From: Acanthosepion pharaonis
Taxonomy: Eukaryota > Mollusca > Cephalopoda > Sepiida > Sepiidae
NCBI GenBank assembly: GCA_903632075.3
Contig: CAHIKZ030004549.1
Span: forward strand, 1,971,001-2,035,000
Direction: 5' to 3'
Length of the DNA stretch: 64,000 bases
In this document: one piece after another, positions 1 to 9,890 of the stretch
How the letters are laid out: each line of letters opens with the position of its first letter
How positions within the stretch are numbered: position 1 is the stretch's first letter
Notes under the pieces: generated by a model
Seen by the model: only the letters and a program-made list of their open reading frames with translations
The model's database searches: none
Told to the model about the DNA's origin: nothing
Translations under genes and position numbers: made by a program

Positions 1-432
1 GCCTCAGACGTCTCAGTTCTCTCAGCTAGTAGATTCTCTCGGTATATATTTATGTCGTGGTTGCATGTAGAGTAGTAGGAATTTGTTTTCTTTTTCAGCG
101 TTTGGAAATGGAATATTATTTAGTTGTTTATTGTCGATTGTAGGATTGATTTCCAAATGAAAACAATTAAACACTATGGTTAAAGAAAGGAACAAAGGGA
201 ACATTTAGTGCAACTATAGGAAGCTATGACGGAGCAAAAACTTGCGAACTGGCCGGAATACATATTAAGATGAGTCATAAACATATCCGTTTTTCTTTAG
301 TAACATTATTCTTCAAAATACAACTACTTCTCTAAAATAGAGAATACTTATGACTCAACCAAAATACCTATATGATCTAGGATTGTTTTAAAAAGAACCT
401 TCAGAGGATTATTGAGGACACATTGCCTAGTT
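1..432. other. AT-rich non-coding DNA, nothing recognised
   Basis: No frame resembles a known protein and no clear repeat is visible. The one short open frame near the left edge on the minus strand shows no domain or codon signal. Confidence 0.5.
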
Positions 433-491
433 TGTTAATGTAAATAATGTAAATAATTATAATACCTCATCTCAGAGATATAGATAGATAC
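433..491 (+). repeat. fragment of a Penelope-associated dispersed repeat
   Basis: The stretch with TGTAAATAATGTAAATAATT followed by ATACCTCATCTCAGAGATAT recurs at 27965-28345 (minus, three tandem units) and 61238-61305 (plus). In the fuller copies it follows a hammerhead-like CTGAAGA...GAAAC core, so this is the downstream part of that unit with the core missing. Confidence 0.55.
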
Positions 492-900
492 CTCAGAGGA
501 TTTTAAAGAGAAAACGGACTCATAATCCTAAGAAACTACAACAGAAAAAAAACACAGATAAAATTAGAAGAGGAATCATTAGAATTTTAAGAGAAATATA
601 ATTCGAAATCAACATTTAAACAATCTGAAAAGTTGTAGAAAATCACGACAGCGGTATATATGAAGTGTTCAAAAAACCAAACGACAACCCACTTTACATA
701 CATATTTCATCTAACTACCCATGCAGCGGAATTCAACATATCAGCCTCTGATCCGAGAATTCTACGAACGGAAAATCTGATTTCGGCAAATATATAATTT
801 TACACGTAATAAAGGAAAGTGAGAATTGTGTGTCTCTACGACTGTTGTGATGCGTCTAATGTGTTCGTCTGTAGCGGTAGTGCTTGTCGTTTCTCGCTTT
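492..900. other. non-coding, nothing recognised
   Basis: AT-rich sequence without recognisable coding potential or repeat structure. An open frame at 826-1089 runs into the GC-rich repeat and has no known domain. Confidence 0.45.
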
Positions 901-1456
901 CAGTTACCGCCGCTGGCTAGCCGCAATGCGAAAAGGGGAGCCGAGTGCGTAAGTCTTCCCCTGCCAGTATATAGCCTCTCCATCAGCAAGCCCTATGTAG
1001 TGCCTCCTCGTGGCGACACATGGCAACCGAGCACCTTACGGACAAGGGGTAAACTACAGGGGGGACGGGGGAGGAGTTTAGCCCCTTAACATGCGGCATG
1101 CAGGCCCACCGGTGTGTGGACATGCCATGGTGCCCATGAACCAAACCCCAGCTATGGGTTAAATAGCTTCATTGTCTTGTGAAAATGTTCGGGAGAAGAA
1201 AAGGCTAAGGAATGAACCCTACACAAACCCGAAGTGGATCCCCTAAGGCGGATGGACGGCACTTTTGCAGCCGTGCTGGTACCGAACTGTATTGGTTTAT
1301 CTTCTCTTTTGGGCTCTTCTAGCAAGGCCGAGAGGGGGAACTAGACGTCCGGGCAGCCCTAGTTCTTCATATATCCCGCCCAGGCTCGTAGCGCACTGGC
1401 GTTACTCCATCGTCTCCCGAGACGGACGGATGCCGAACGAACGAACGAACGAACGA
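901..1456. repeat. GC-rich interspersed repeat, possibly a LINE 5' region
   Basis: This block is much richer in G and C than its surroundings and ends in a (GAAC)n run at about 1439-1456. It includes GGCCCACCGGTGTGTGGACA, an ACACAAACCCGAAGTGG stretch and GCGGATGGACGGCA. The texture resembles the untranslated leader of a non-LTR retrotransposon, but no reading frame of that class is visible, so the class is an inference. Both short open frames across it (826-1089, 1265-1501) lack domains and look fortuitous. Confidence 0.35.
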
Positions 1457-1667
1457 GCTCAGCCAATCAAAATCGACTTCCCTATTATGACTCATATCTG
1501 ACCCCGAATGTCAATCTCCGAAAGTTGAAGTCGAGATACACTTTTCTTAAAAATAATAGTCTACTAAATTATTATTTAACATGACTCCCTTGTTAATGAG
1601 TATACATTCTGAATTTTTACAATCCATATTTAGTCCTTTCGTTTCACTTTTCTTTTCTATCAGCAGT

Positions 1668-1800
1668 ACGATGGAGTAATGGATGGCGTCTCAGAATGAG
1701 GAATCGGAGAGCCGAGTTCGAGTTCGAGTTCCAGTCGAATCCATTACATTAACTTACATGCTAATATCCTCTTCTTCCCCAATGGCTATGGGTAAATAGA
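1668..1800 (+). repeat. tRNA-type SINE, family 1, head and body fragment
   Basis: Begins with an A-box-like TGGAGTAATGG and a B-box-like GAGTTCGAGTTCC, then the family body CATTACATTAACTTACATGC and the pyrimidine-rich TCCTCTTCTTCCCC. The GAGTTC hexamer is duplicated relative to other copies. It ends where an opposite-strand copy of the same family starts. Confidence 0.7.
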
Positions 1801-2010
1801 CACTTTCGATACTTGGCTGACGAGGCAGATTTTTTCCCTGCAGTAGATTGCCATTTCTTTCTGTGGTAGACCAGTTGCCATCCAAGGTTATAGAACCCAG
1901 ACTATCCTGCTACTTACCCATAGCTGGGGGGAGAAAAAGAGGATTCATACCTTTTCCAAGGGTATTAGCATGTAAATGAATGTAATGGATCTGACTGGAA
2001 TTCGAATGTG
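1801..2010 (-). repeat. tRNA-type SINE, family 1, tail type A
   Basis: Read on the minus strand, this has the body (GGAATTCCAGTC-like, TACTTACCCATAGCTGG reversed) and the type A tail seen at 41979-42268 and 63118-63411 (CTGCCTCGTCAG reversed). It abuts the plus-strand copy at 1668-1800, giving two family members tail to tail. Confidence 0.65.
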
Positions 2011-2339
2011 TATAGTACGACTCCCATTTTTGCGTGAAAGACCGATGATAAAAAATCGTACTATACTCGAGTATATACGATATTCAGAATGTAACCCTGC
2101 TACTACTAGTAGCACTCGTACTAGTACTGCTACTATTACTACAACATTGGCAATGAAAAGATAGAGTTTTGTTTTATAATAATAGCTTCAATTGCCAAAC
2201 TAGCATATTCGTTGTTATACAGTTTGCTATGATAAGCTTTTAGCCACCACTGATTACGGCAATTTTGGCTTGTTTAATAACATCTCTTTTTTTTTCAGAC
2301 AATACCGTGATAGTAACAAGCTACTCTCATCTATGAATA

Positions 2340-3297
2340 ATCTTGCAATGAAAATTCGTGGAAGTAAGGAAATTCGTGAATTTCAATGAGGGCAAATAAT
2401 AGGATGGCATCAGTGTGGCAAGTCAAATAGAGAAATTATTAGGTTTTTCCAGGTTAATCATCAAACAGTTAATATTGTCAAGAAATTTAATGAAGAAGAC
2501 GACTGTCGTGTCGAACAACGTTCAGCAAGGTCAAACATCGAGTCTGAGCGAACGAAAAGGCCACTGAATAGGGAAGTCATCTGCATGGAAATGTCGCCAT
2601 ATGCGGTGAGAAAGACTATGAAAGAGCTAGGCTATCAAAGAAGAGTTCTAAGAAATAAGCCCTTGATTTCAGAGAAACAGGCATATGGACTGGGCGAGAG
2701 AATTCGAGAGCAAAGATTATGAATTATGGAAGTCTGTAATTTGGTCAGATGAAACTAAATTCTGCCAATATTCGAATTCGAGACAGGTTTATGTTTGCAG
2801 AAATTAGAATGAAATTTGGAACACTGAATGTCTGCAACCAACCGTGAAATATGGATAGATTGGAGTAATGGTGTGAGGTGCTGTCTGGTTTGGAGGAAAA
2901 TCTGAGCTGATTGTTGTTGACAAGCGATTGAATGGTCCAAAATCCTGTCAAACCAAACTTTGAAACCAATCAGATTGACAAGAATGTCCACCTTTTTCAA
3001 GAAGATGGATCGCCATGTCATACGAGCAAAGTAGCAAAGGCCTGGAAGGAATCGCAAGGAATCCAATCCTTGCCATGTGTAGCCCAAAATCCTGACTTGA
3101 ATCCAATAAAGCACGTTTAGGAGCCCCTTGACCGAAGACTTCGAGAGCATGCAACCAAAATCACGTCAGTGGCAACCCTTAAAGAAACATTGTTAAAGAT
3201 GTGGCAAAATATGGAACAGACAATTGTTGATAACTTGATCAACTCGATGAAAAATCGAATACAAGCACGGAAATTAGCAAATGGAGGACGTACTACA
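2340..3297 (+). pseudogene. Tc1-like transposase, broken
   Basis: Conceptual translation with frameshifts and stops gives the Tc1 domain order: an N-terminal helix-turn-helix region (GKSNREIIRFF, QTVNIVKKFNEE), the first catalytic Asp in WSDETKFC, a VMVWGA-like block near 2870, the second Asp in FQEDGSPCHTSKVAKAW near 2995, and the last block QNPDLNPIKHV near 3090-3115. The third catalytic acid of DD34E transposases, normally Glu in NPIE, is Lys here, and a stop follows HV. The part between KSELIVVDKRLNG and VHLFQEDG is shortened. The gene is dead. Its 3' end lies immediately beside the mariner element at 3303. Confidence 0.85.
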
Positions 3298-3416
3298 TAC
3301 TACAGGGTGTTGCAGCAAAACTTGACAAAAAGAAAATGAAATAGGCAATAAAAACAAAAGTTGTATATGAAGACACACGAGAATTTATCTAGCAACAGTT
3401 AGAGCTACATACTACA

Positions 3417-3865
3417 TTATTTTTCAATGTAACCGCCGTTAGTGGCGACAGCCATATCAAGGCGGGCGCGAAATGAGTCACGCGCTTTGGCGACCATGTC
3501 CTCGTCAATAGAGACGAACGCCTCCAGGATGGCAGCCTTCAGAGAGTCAACCATGTTGTGAGCGTGCTTGTTGGTCTTGGCGTCGATCACGCCCAAGAAG
3601 AAATAGTCAAGGCGGTTGTAGTCAGGTGAGGAGGGCGTCCACAATCCAGCGACCAAGGTGCCGAGAAACATTGTTGAGCAACCACGCCTGGGTCGTCTTG
3701 GCTTTGTGTGCGGGAGCCGAGTCATGCTGGAAGACGTAGGGGCGTCCGGTGGCGATCTTGTCCATTTAGGGCTTCACCACGCTCCTCAGCACTTCTTGGT
3801 AGATCTTAGCGTTGAATCTCAGGCCCTTTTGAAAGACGAACGGAGGCATGACGTACCTCTCGCTG
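3417..3865 (-). pseudogene. mariner DD37D transposase, C-terminal half, left arm copy
   Basis: Read leftward from about 3865, the peptide runs PPFVFQKGLRFNAKIYQEVL, then GRPYVFQHDSAPAHKAKTTQ, then LGVIDAKTNKHAHNMVDSLK and ends AVATNGGYIEK. The Asp of QHD and the Asp of the PLDYFF block are about 37 residues apart, counted on the right-arm copy where the block is complete; this fits the maT group of mariners. Stops and frameshifts interrupt it. It is the longer of the two inverted transposase halves in the foldback. Confidence 0.75.
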
Positions 3866-4116
3866 CACACAAGGCCAAAACGACCCAGGCGTGGCTGCTC
3901 AACAATGTTCCTCACCACTGGTCGCCGGACTTATGGCCGCCTTCCTCACTTGACTGCAACCCCCTTGACTATTTCTTCTGGGGCGTGATCGAGGCCAAGA
4001 CCAACAAGCACGCCCACAACACGCCGCTATGGACATGGTCACCAACGCGTGTGACTCATTTCGCGCCCGCCTTGAGATGGCCGTCGCCGCTGGCGGCTGT
4101 TACATTGAAAAATAAT
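3866..4116 (+). pseudogene. mariner DD37D transposase, C-terminal half, right arm copy
   Basis: Starts within AHKAKTTQAWLLNNVPHHW and continues SPDLWPPSSLDCNPLDYFFW, GVIEAKTNKHAHN, then shifts frame before the final block (FAPALRWPSPLAAV is the shifted version of RARLEMAVAAGGCYIEK). It mirrors the left-arm copy, reads toward the right terminal repeat, and begins abruptly inside the catalytic region with no upstream domains. Confidence 0.75.
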
Positions 4117-4239
4117 GTAGTATGTAACTCTAACTGCTGCTAAATAAACAGTCGGGTCTCTGCATATACAACTTTTGTTTTTATTGCCTATTTCGTTTTC
4201 TTTGTGTCAAGTGTCGGATTCTGCTGTAACACCCTGTAG

Positions 4240-5547
4240 TTGCAAATATTGTTTGTTTATGCTGAATAGGGATTACGTAATTAAATTTGAAATTGGATGC
4301 AGTTCATTCTCTTGGTTAAAAAACTTTTCTGGGGCTACTGTATGACATATATTGCAGATTAAATAACTTACATCACTTGAGAAATTAGTATTGTTTTAAT
4401 TCTTGTGGTTGCGAATTCGAATATCTGTTTTGATATCGTCTCATTTGACGGTCAAAGAATAGATCAACTGAAAGTGTCCCAATATAGATCAGTAAAATGA
4501 CGTCACTGGGCCAACTAAATTGACAGGTAAGGAATTAACAGTCTGGTCTTTCGTAGACCACGGTCCTGTTGCTAGAAATCTGTCACGGCCTCGACATTAT
4601 CCTAATAAGCCTCTGTTTTTACTGTCTTTTGTAGCCGTGACATGTTTATGATCGTCTCTCATAGACAGATTCTCTAAATATTCTGAAAGAAAGCGTGTGA
4701 GGCAAACGGTTAATTGCTTCACTTACCGCGTCAACAAAATGATGAAAAATAATTTAGAAATAAATAAAAAAGAAAGAACGAATTTATGGGTAATCCATCT
4801 TGTTTTATTGTTGAAATTTTTGGCCAGCACGATTTTTGAAATGCTCAAACGTTGAGTCATTGTATCAACTTATCAACTTCCATACATGCATAGCTTTTCC
4901 CCACTTTCTCTTTCTCTCAATATATATATATATACTAATAGTAATACTCGGTTAGTAAAAAACGTCGGATAGCACAACTTGTAACTATACCAAAACAAAT
5001 TGGTACCCTCGGAAAAAATTGTAAAAAAAAAAAAAGAATAAAGAACTTGAAACATCGGAAGAAGGCGAAACAAATCGGTCAGTGGCTTAAGTTTTTAGTC
5101 CAAAGAAAAAATCCCAAGCGACTAACAAACCTAAAACATAGAGTGCTCAATACGCTAAGTAGAGCGGGAATAAATAAAATAAATCCTAAAGAGCCAGGAA
5201 CAACCTATCAAACGTTTCAAACGGATTTTCAAGGTAATCTGGCTAAAGAGGAACTCACACGAAACAATTTTTATTAATAAAACCACTAAAATCTAATTTA
5301 TTTATTTGTCTGTGTTTGTGTGTGAGGAGTGGGCGGCGTAAAAGTAAGTATGGGAAAAAGTATTTACGACATTTCGGATTAACCTTTTACATTCATTTAA
5401 TTTTAATAAATATCAAATATATCAGTTTTTATTTTTAAGTATTATGTGCGCTTCCATGGAATTGCCGACAAGTTTGTGCCATTTTATTTTAATAATTAAC
5501 GAAATATATTTATTATGTTTTCTACACAATATATCATTTTATTGATG

Positions 5548-5550
<3 letters not shown>
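4240..5550. other. non-coding, nothing recognised; one unassigned short frame
   Basis: AT-rich sequence. An open frame at 5047-5277 (plus) encodes 76 lysine-rich residues with no domain I recognise, and no promoter, splice or codon evidence supports it. A short TA tract sits at about 4921-4935. Confidence 0.45.

Positions 5551-5591
<41 letters not shown>
5551..5591. repeat. (AT)n microsatellite
   Basis: About 20 uninterrupted AT units. Confidence 0.95.
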
Positions 5592-5593
<2 letters not shown>

Positions 5594-6115
5594 GTCTTTC
5601 CTATCGTGAACGTTAAATGAGGGTTAGCAGTGGATGATGCCTTTCGTTTAATCCTTATGCATGCTAGCAGAGGCTATTGTGGAGAAAATCAGGAAAAGGA
5701 AAAACGTATTTCATTTGTGCTATCTTAAGTGCAATACTAGCCCAGCCTGGTTGCAGGCGACAAAGCCACACTGACAGATGTAATTTGTTGAAGCAGGATT
5801 TTGATGGCGTCTCTGTTTCAGAGCTTGACGAAGATGATCACAATGCTTCAGTGGACATGGGGATGATTCCTATCCATTATATAGTAGAAAAATTTTTATC
5901 CCTTTGAATTAAATGAAATTTAAATTTGAACAAATGAATGGCTTCAATCCAAAATATAGAAGGAGAAAGCCAGAAGATGGAGGTCACTTTGGGAAGATCA
6001 TTGAGTAATATTGAAATGCATCATTTCCTCCTGAAATTATAACAATGATTTAAAATCAATAATCATTTTTAACAAAAATGTGTGACACACAGCAAGATGC
6101 GTGTAATTCAATAAG

Positions 6116-6151
<36 letters not shown>

Positions 6152-6261
6152 TATGCAAAACTAGGTAATCCGTATGGGTAGACCCAAGGAGGATGATATC
6201 CGGAGAGCTCAATGTAAATTCAGAGCAAATATGTTTGAATAAAAAACAGACCACTTTAAGG
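5592..6261. other. non-coding; unassigned short frame
   Basis: Contains an unassigned 76-codon frame at 5677-5907 (plus) with an acidic stretch VSELDEDDHN. It matches nothing I know and may be chance or a relic. A (TA)n array occupies 6118-6149. Confidence 0.4.
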
Positions 6262-6322
6262 TTCCATGTAATACATTATTTCACCACAGCCCTTTTAAAG
6301 GGCTCTGGATCATCAGACTTTA
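6262..6322 (-). ncRNA. hammerhead-ribozyme-like module
   Basis: On the minus strand an intact core CTGATGA (6310-6316) and GAAA (6279-6282) enclose a long hairpin: CCA pairs with TGG, and AGCCC with GGGCT, around an A/T-rich loop. After GAAA, TA[ATG]TA can form a two-base-pair stem III. Stem I is weak (only the first two pairs are clear). Such modules are known in Penelope-like retroelements, but no coding part is adjacent here. Cleavage activity is not shown. Confidence 0.5.
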
Positions 6323-7107
6323 CTTCCAAAGGTTGAAATGAAAAATGAAAAGAAATTTACACATTTTTGACGGGCCGTATTAAGCATATGTAAATTAACG
6401 AAGTGAGGAAGTGAGGAGAGAGAGAAGGCGAAGTGAGGAAGTGAGAGAGAAGACATGAGTGAGTTAGATGTACCATTTCAATTCTTTATCCCTAACCCCA
6501 CTTAGTGTGGGCCAGACAAACGCTTCACTTGACTTATGTTATCTTTAGATATGGATGCGTAAGAGGAAAGCCGACATAAAAGGAAGACGATAACAATAAA
6601 ACAATTCTGATGAGAGAAGTTTTCACTTAATTTCTTGGACGCTGTTATTTCGTATTCCTTTAAAGGGTATCTTTGGGGGTTAAAGTTTGATATAAATCTA
6701 AATGTCTACAAAATCTACAAAGAATTTAATTTGATGTTTGTTGGAGTTTTGGGTATTTTCTATGAAATAGTCGATTGGAAAAAATTCATAGAAAGTACAT
6801 TGAAAGAGTAATTCATTCTACATCTAGTAATCTTTTTTATTTTCCTAAACTTTTTTGTTGTTGATTATTAAGTTGACATCTATTCGTTTGAATTTTGTTC
6901 ATAAATTAAACTCGTGACTGTTTTTAGGTACCTACATAATTATCAGAGGTTATTCCAATTTAAATAACCTAATCATCAATAATGATTCTTAAAGGGTAAT
7001 ATATTTCAATTTAAACTAAATTATCAGTTTAAAATTTACCTCCGTATTATTTAGACTCAGTTGAGAGAAGGTTTCATTCAAATTCTTAGACTCTGTTATT
7101 TCGCATT
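6323..7107. other. non-coding; short GA-rich direct repeats
   Basis: GAAGTGAGGAAGTGAG is repeated at about 6400-6450. The rest is AT-rich with nothing recognised. Confidence 0.45.
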
Positions 7108-7108
7108 A

Positions 7109-7156
<48 letters not shown>

Positions 7157-7251
7157 ATTCATATATATATATATATATGTGTGTGTGCGTGTATATATAT
7201 ATGTGTGTGTGTGTATATATATATGTGTGTGTGTGTGTATATATATATATA

Positions 7252-7286
<35 letters not shown>
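7108..7286. repeat. compound (TA)n/(TG)n microsatellite
   Basis: Alternating blocks of TA and TG/GTGC units over about 180 bp. All open frames across it (Tyr-Ile and Cys-Val strings) are artefacts of the dinucleotide repeat. Confidence 0.95.
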
Positions 7287-7319
7287 CCCATTCTGCTCAT
7301 ATCTTTCTATCTATCCTTT

Positions 7320-7860
7320 ATATTTAAGTTGTGCCTAATTTTCATCAACGACCTTGCTGATCCATTATAAACTATGCTGATGCCACAAATATTTTCTCTT
7401 GTCTTAACGGTAAGTCTGATAGATTTAAGAAGAATCAAATTTGTCACTAATCTAAAAAATTGCCTACAATCTGTTGTTATCTTGGGCAAGAAATGGCTTG
7501 TTAATTTTAACGCTTCAAAAACAAAACTGCTCTCTTTTAATCGTCTTAAAGAACTTTTTGTTTTATGTTATCAGTCAGCATGGCTGATGCTAACCTTGAA
7601 GAGAGTGGCTCATTGCACCTTCTTGAGCTAATATTTTTTGCTGACCGGAAGTAGAATGAATAAGTTGAATGAATTGCTAAATCTACTGCTACAAAGATAC
7701 TCATCAGAATCCATCTTGCACATTTATAAGTCTACCATTCGCCCTAGCATTGAATATTGTTATCACAATTGATGTGGCACTTCTGCTTTGTATTTAGAGA
7801 ATCTTGACAAAATTAAAAGAAGAATCTTCAATGTTTTCCGTTCTAGCCTGGCGTATATAT
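7320..7860 (+). pseudogene. CR1/jockey-like LINE reverse transcriptase fragment
   Basis: Frameshifted translation gives LIFINDLADPL, a decayed YADD region, FVTNLKNCLQSVV, GKKWLVNFNASKTKLLSFNR and, after a break, ESILHIYKSTIRPSIEYCYH and LENLDKIKRRIFNVFRSSLA. The order (LNDL, YADD, W...N..KT, Y.....P..EYC, L..IQRR) is that of the finger/thumb half of a CR1-like reverse transcriptase. Several stops and the loss of the YADD Asps show it is dead. Related fragments lie at 8680-9220, 61100-61205 and 63421-63726. Confidence 0.8.
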
Positions 7861-8323
7861 ATATATAAAAACTGATCTACCTACAAGCATATAAGTATGT
7901 GCTAAATGCGGCTCTGTTGGACACAGGCTTACAAGTGTGAAGCAAGTAGTGATGATTAAAATCCGTACACGGACGTAATGGTCAGCTCGATTTGTTCTTT
8001 GACTGTATTGTTACAAAAGAGTATATTATTTCGCCAGTCTCGTCAATGTTTGTTCGCAATGTGTTTGTCACATTCGTCCCTCTCATTCAGAGTTATATCA
8101 TTTTTTTTTTAAATGACATGTGCTTTCAGAAATTGAGTGGTCATAGCTCTCTACAATTTCCAATCGTTAGATCAAAAACAGGTTCTTGCTGTCATGTGTG
8201 AGCCGTAACTGCCCAATATTTACTTTCTAGTTGTGGTAGCGTCTAACGCTCTTTACGCAGCCTTGTGGGAGATAACATAGTCCCACCCTGCTGCTCTTTT
8301 CCCCACAAACGCAATGTTGCGCG
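7861..8323. other. non-coding, nothing recognised
   Basis: AT-rich; no similarity noted apart from the flanking LINE piece and the 5S-like unit. Confidence 0.4.
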
Positions 8324-8442
8324 ACTTACGCCCATATCACGTTGAAACATCGGTTCCTGTATGAGCACCGAAATTAAGCAGTTTCGAGCTTGGTCAGTAC
8401 CTAGATGGGTGACCGATTGGGAATACCAGGTGATGCCAGCTT
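8324..8442 (+). rRNA. 5S rRNA-like sequence, probably a pseudogene
   Basis: The 119-nt stretch follows animal 5S rRNA from end to end: CCCATATCACGTTGAAA, a GAGCACCGAAATTAAGCAG block, AGCTTGGTCAGTACCTAGAT, GGGTGACCGATTGGGAATAC and the 3' CAGGTGATGCCAGCTT. The internal promoter region (AAGCAG...GCTTGG...TGGGTGACC) is recognisable. The two ends (ACTTACG and CCAGCTT) pair poorly compared with normal 5S ends, and several conserved positions differ, so it is more likely a retroposed or dispersed copy than an active gene. No poly-T terminator follows; a SINE starts within about 7 nt. Confidence 0.8.
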
Positions 8443-8448
8443 GGATGT

Positions 8449-8600
8449 GCGGGTGGTATAATGTATGATGGCTCACTATTGTTTCTCGGAGAGCCGACTT
8501 TCAATTCTAGTTGGCTTTGTAATATTCACTTACGATTAAATACCCTTTGGAAAGTTGTAAGTCCACCTCTTCTCTCCCCAGGTATGGGTTAATTAGTAAG
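8449..8600 (+). repeat. SINE family 1 copy directly after the 5S-like unit
   Basis: GGTGGTATAATG aligns with the family A-box region and TCGGAGAGCCGACTTTCAATTC with the B-box region. The body ATTCACTTACGATTAAATAC and CTCTTCTCTCCCCAGGTATG follows. It is more diverged than the other copies and stops before either known tail. Confidence 0.65.
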
Positions 8601-8679
8601 ATTTGTATCACTAAAGCATTATTATCTAATACTGTCCTTCCAAACTTTTTACGATTTAGAAATATTTTCTGGTTTTAAA

Positions 8680-9220
8680 TAACCCGCAAAGGATTGATAA
8701 GACGTAAAAACGAATCAAGCAACGTTGCAAGCCTTTTGATACTTTATCGCTATTTCCATGGCAAATGTTCGGACGTGTTCCACTTTTTCCACATTTCCAT
8801 CAATTTAAACCTTTACTACGTACTGCTTCTAAGGAGTTAAATCTCCCTCATTTACCCTGTATACCAAAAATAATAAAAAAAAAACAATCCACCTAGCTTT
8901 TCTCTAACAACTATTACTTTGTGAAACAGACTCTCACATGAGTGCTTCCGGGAACAATAGAATCTTACTCACTTTAAGTCATGAGTCAGTCATTATCTGT
9001 CTTCCTTATCCACTTATTTTCAACCTTTACAGCTAAGTTGCGTCCATATCGAAACAGACTCCGTATTCTAATTGTAAGCTTGAAGTTTCATTCAAACAAT
9101 TTTTTTCTCAATCCCGCTGATTTGTGCGACAGACTCCCATGTGGTTGCTTCCACGAACGAAACAATTTTAACCTCTTCAAGTCAATCGTCAATCGTTTTC
9201 TATATTCCAGATCGGCATAA
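8680..9220 (+). pseudogene. CR1/jockey-like LINE, 3' end of the reverse transcriptase
   Basis: Broken frames include a region like the family's YFHGKCS block near 8745, FHISINLNLYYVLLL-type thumb sequence, and at 8981-9220 a stretch ending with RPYRNRLRI, SLKFHSNNFFLNPADLCDRL and FNLFKSIVNRFLYSR, which matches the family C-terminal pattern R...F..S....WN.LP......LQ.FKS.VN..L. It belongs to the same broad family as 7320-7860 and may be part of the same decayed insertion, split by the 5S/SINE block. Confidence 0.6.
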
Positions 9221-9339
9221 TTTTCGCTTCTTACTACCTAACATTCACATCACACACCTCATTAGGTAACCCTATATTTTGAGTGACTCTAAAGTTTTGA
9301 ATTGGATGAAAATGTGTACAAAATACTCTGAGTACTGCT

Positions 9340-9535
9340 GGTTTTCGTCTCTTCACTGCCATCCATTTACACAGGCTTCATAGGTAGGCTCTTCTCGTTG
9401 TTTTCCTCTGGCATTCTTTCTTCCAATATCTCTCGTGAGGATCAAATTCTCTGAGTCGACTTCCCTCGTTGTGTTCCAAAAATGTTAACTGTCTCTTTCT
9501 GGTTATAAGCATAAATATTATTTTTGACTCACCAA
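9340..9535 (-). pseudogene. LINE (family L-A) C-terminal fragment
   Basis: Read on the minus strand, broken translation resembles the KRQLTFLEH...RKTTRRAYL...CKWM segment found in the longer copies at 15840-17035 and 60520-61000. Highly decayed. Confidence 0.5.
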
Positions 9536-9540
9536 CGAGG

Positions 9541-9890
9541 GTGGGCTGAAAGATTTCATAGGCTGACTATGAAAGAGTGATGCTAGAGCTATGAAATCTT
9601 GCATGCATTCATTTTAATTCTTACTAATAACTGCATTGTTTCTTTCCAGAAAGTATTGTGGGGTGAAAAATACACAGGCTGACTATGAAGGAATGATGCT
9701 AGTGCTGTGAAATCTTGCATGTATTAGTTTCAATTCTTCTTATCAATAACTGCATTGCTTCTTTTCAGGTACGTTTTATGGGCTGAAAAATTCATAGGCT
9801 CTCTATGAAGGAGTGATGCTAGAATTGTAGAATCTTGCATACATTAATGTCATCTCTTTTTATTAGTAACTGCATTGTTTTTTTCCAGGA
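9541..9890 (+). repeat. left terminal block, three tandem subunits
   Basis: Subunits begin at about 9541, 9657 and 9779. Each carries the GGCTGAAA...CATAGGCTGACTATGAA...GATGCTAG core, AATCTTGCAT, and ends with AACTGCATTGTTTCTTTCCAG or a close variant. The three copies differ by scattered substitutions. Confidence 0.85.

Larger units (their letters stand above)
3303..4236. mobile_element. mariner (maT-type) element rearranged into a foldback
   Basis: It begins CAGGGTGTTGCAGCAAAACT and ends with the inverted equivalent ...AACACCCTG, flanked by TA on both sides, as expected for Tc1/mariner. The inverted similarity covers far more than a terminal repeat: about 0.4 kb at each end carries the same C-terminal half of a transposase, pointing outward. 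Only about 145 bp near 3722-3867 is single copy. The right arm has a short insertion in the terminal repeat. The element has no N-terminal transposase half and cannot be autonomous. Confidence 0.8.

Noticed and set aside
3658..4143. 161-codon plus-strand frame
   Set aside because: Its first half reads the antisense of the left-arm transposase and its second half the sense of the right arm; it arises from the foldback and is not a protein.
7061..7370. Open frames of Tyr-Ile and Cys-Val repeats
   Set aside because: They are translations of (TA)n and (TG)n arrays; the same applies to frames at 19278-19511, 24413-24889, 25177-25558, 26389-26900, 28466-28684, 39126-39458, 45104-45430 and 54048-54378.
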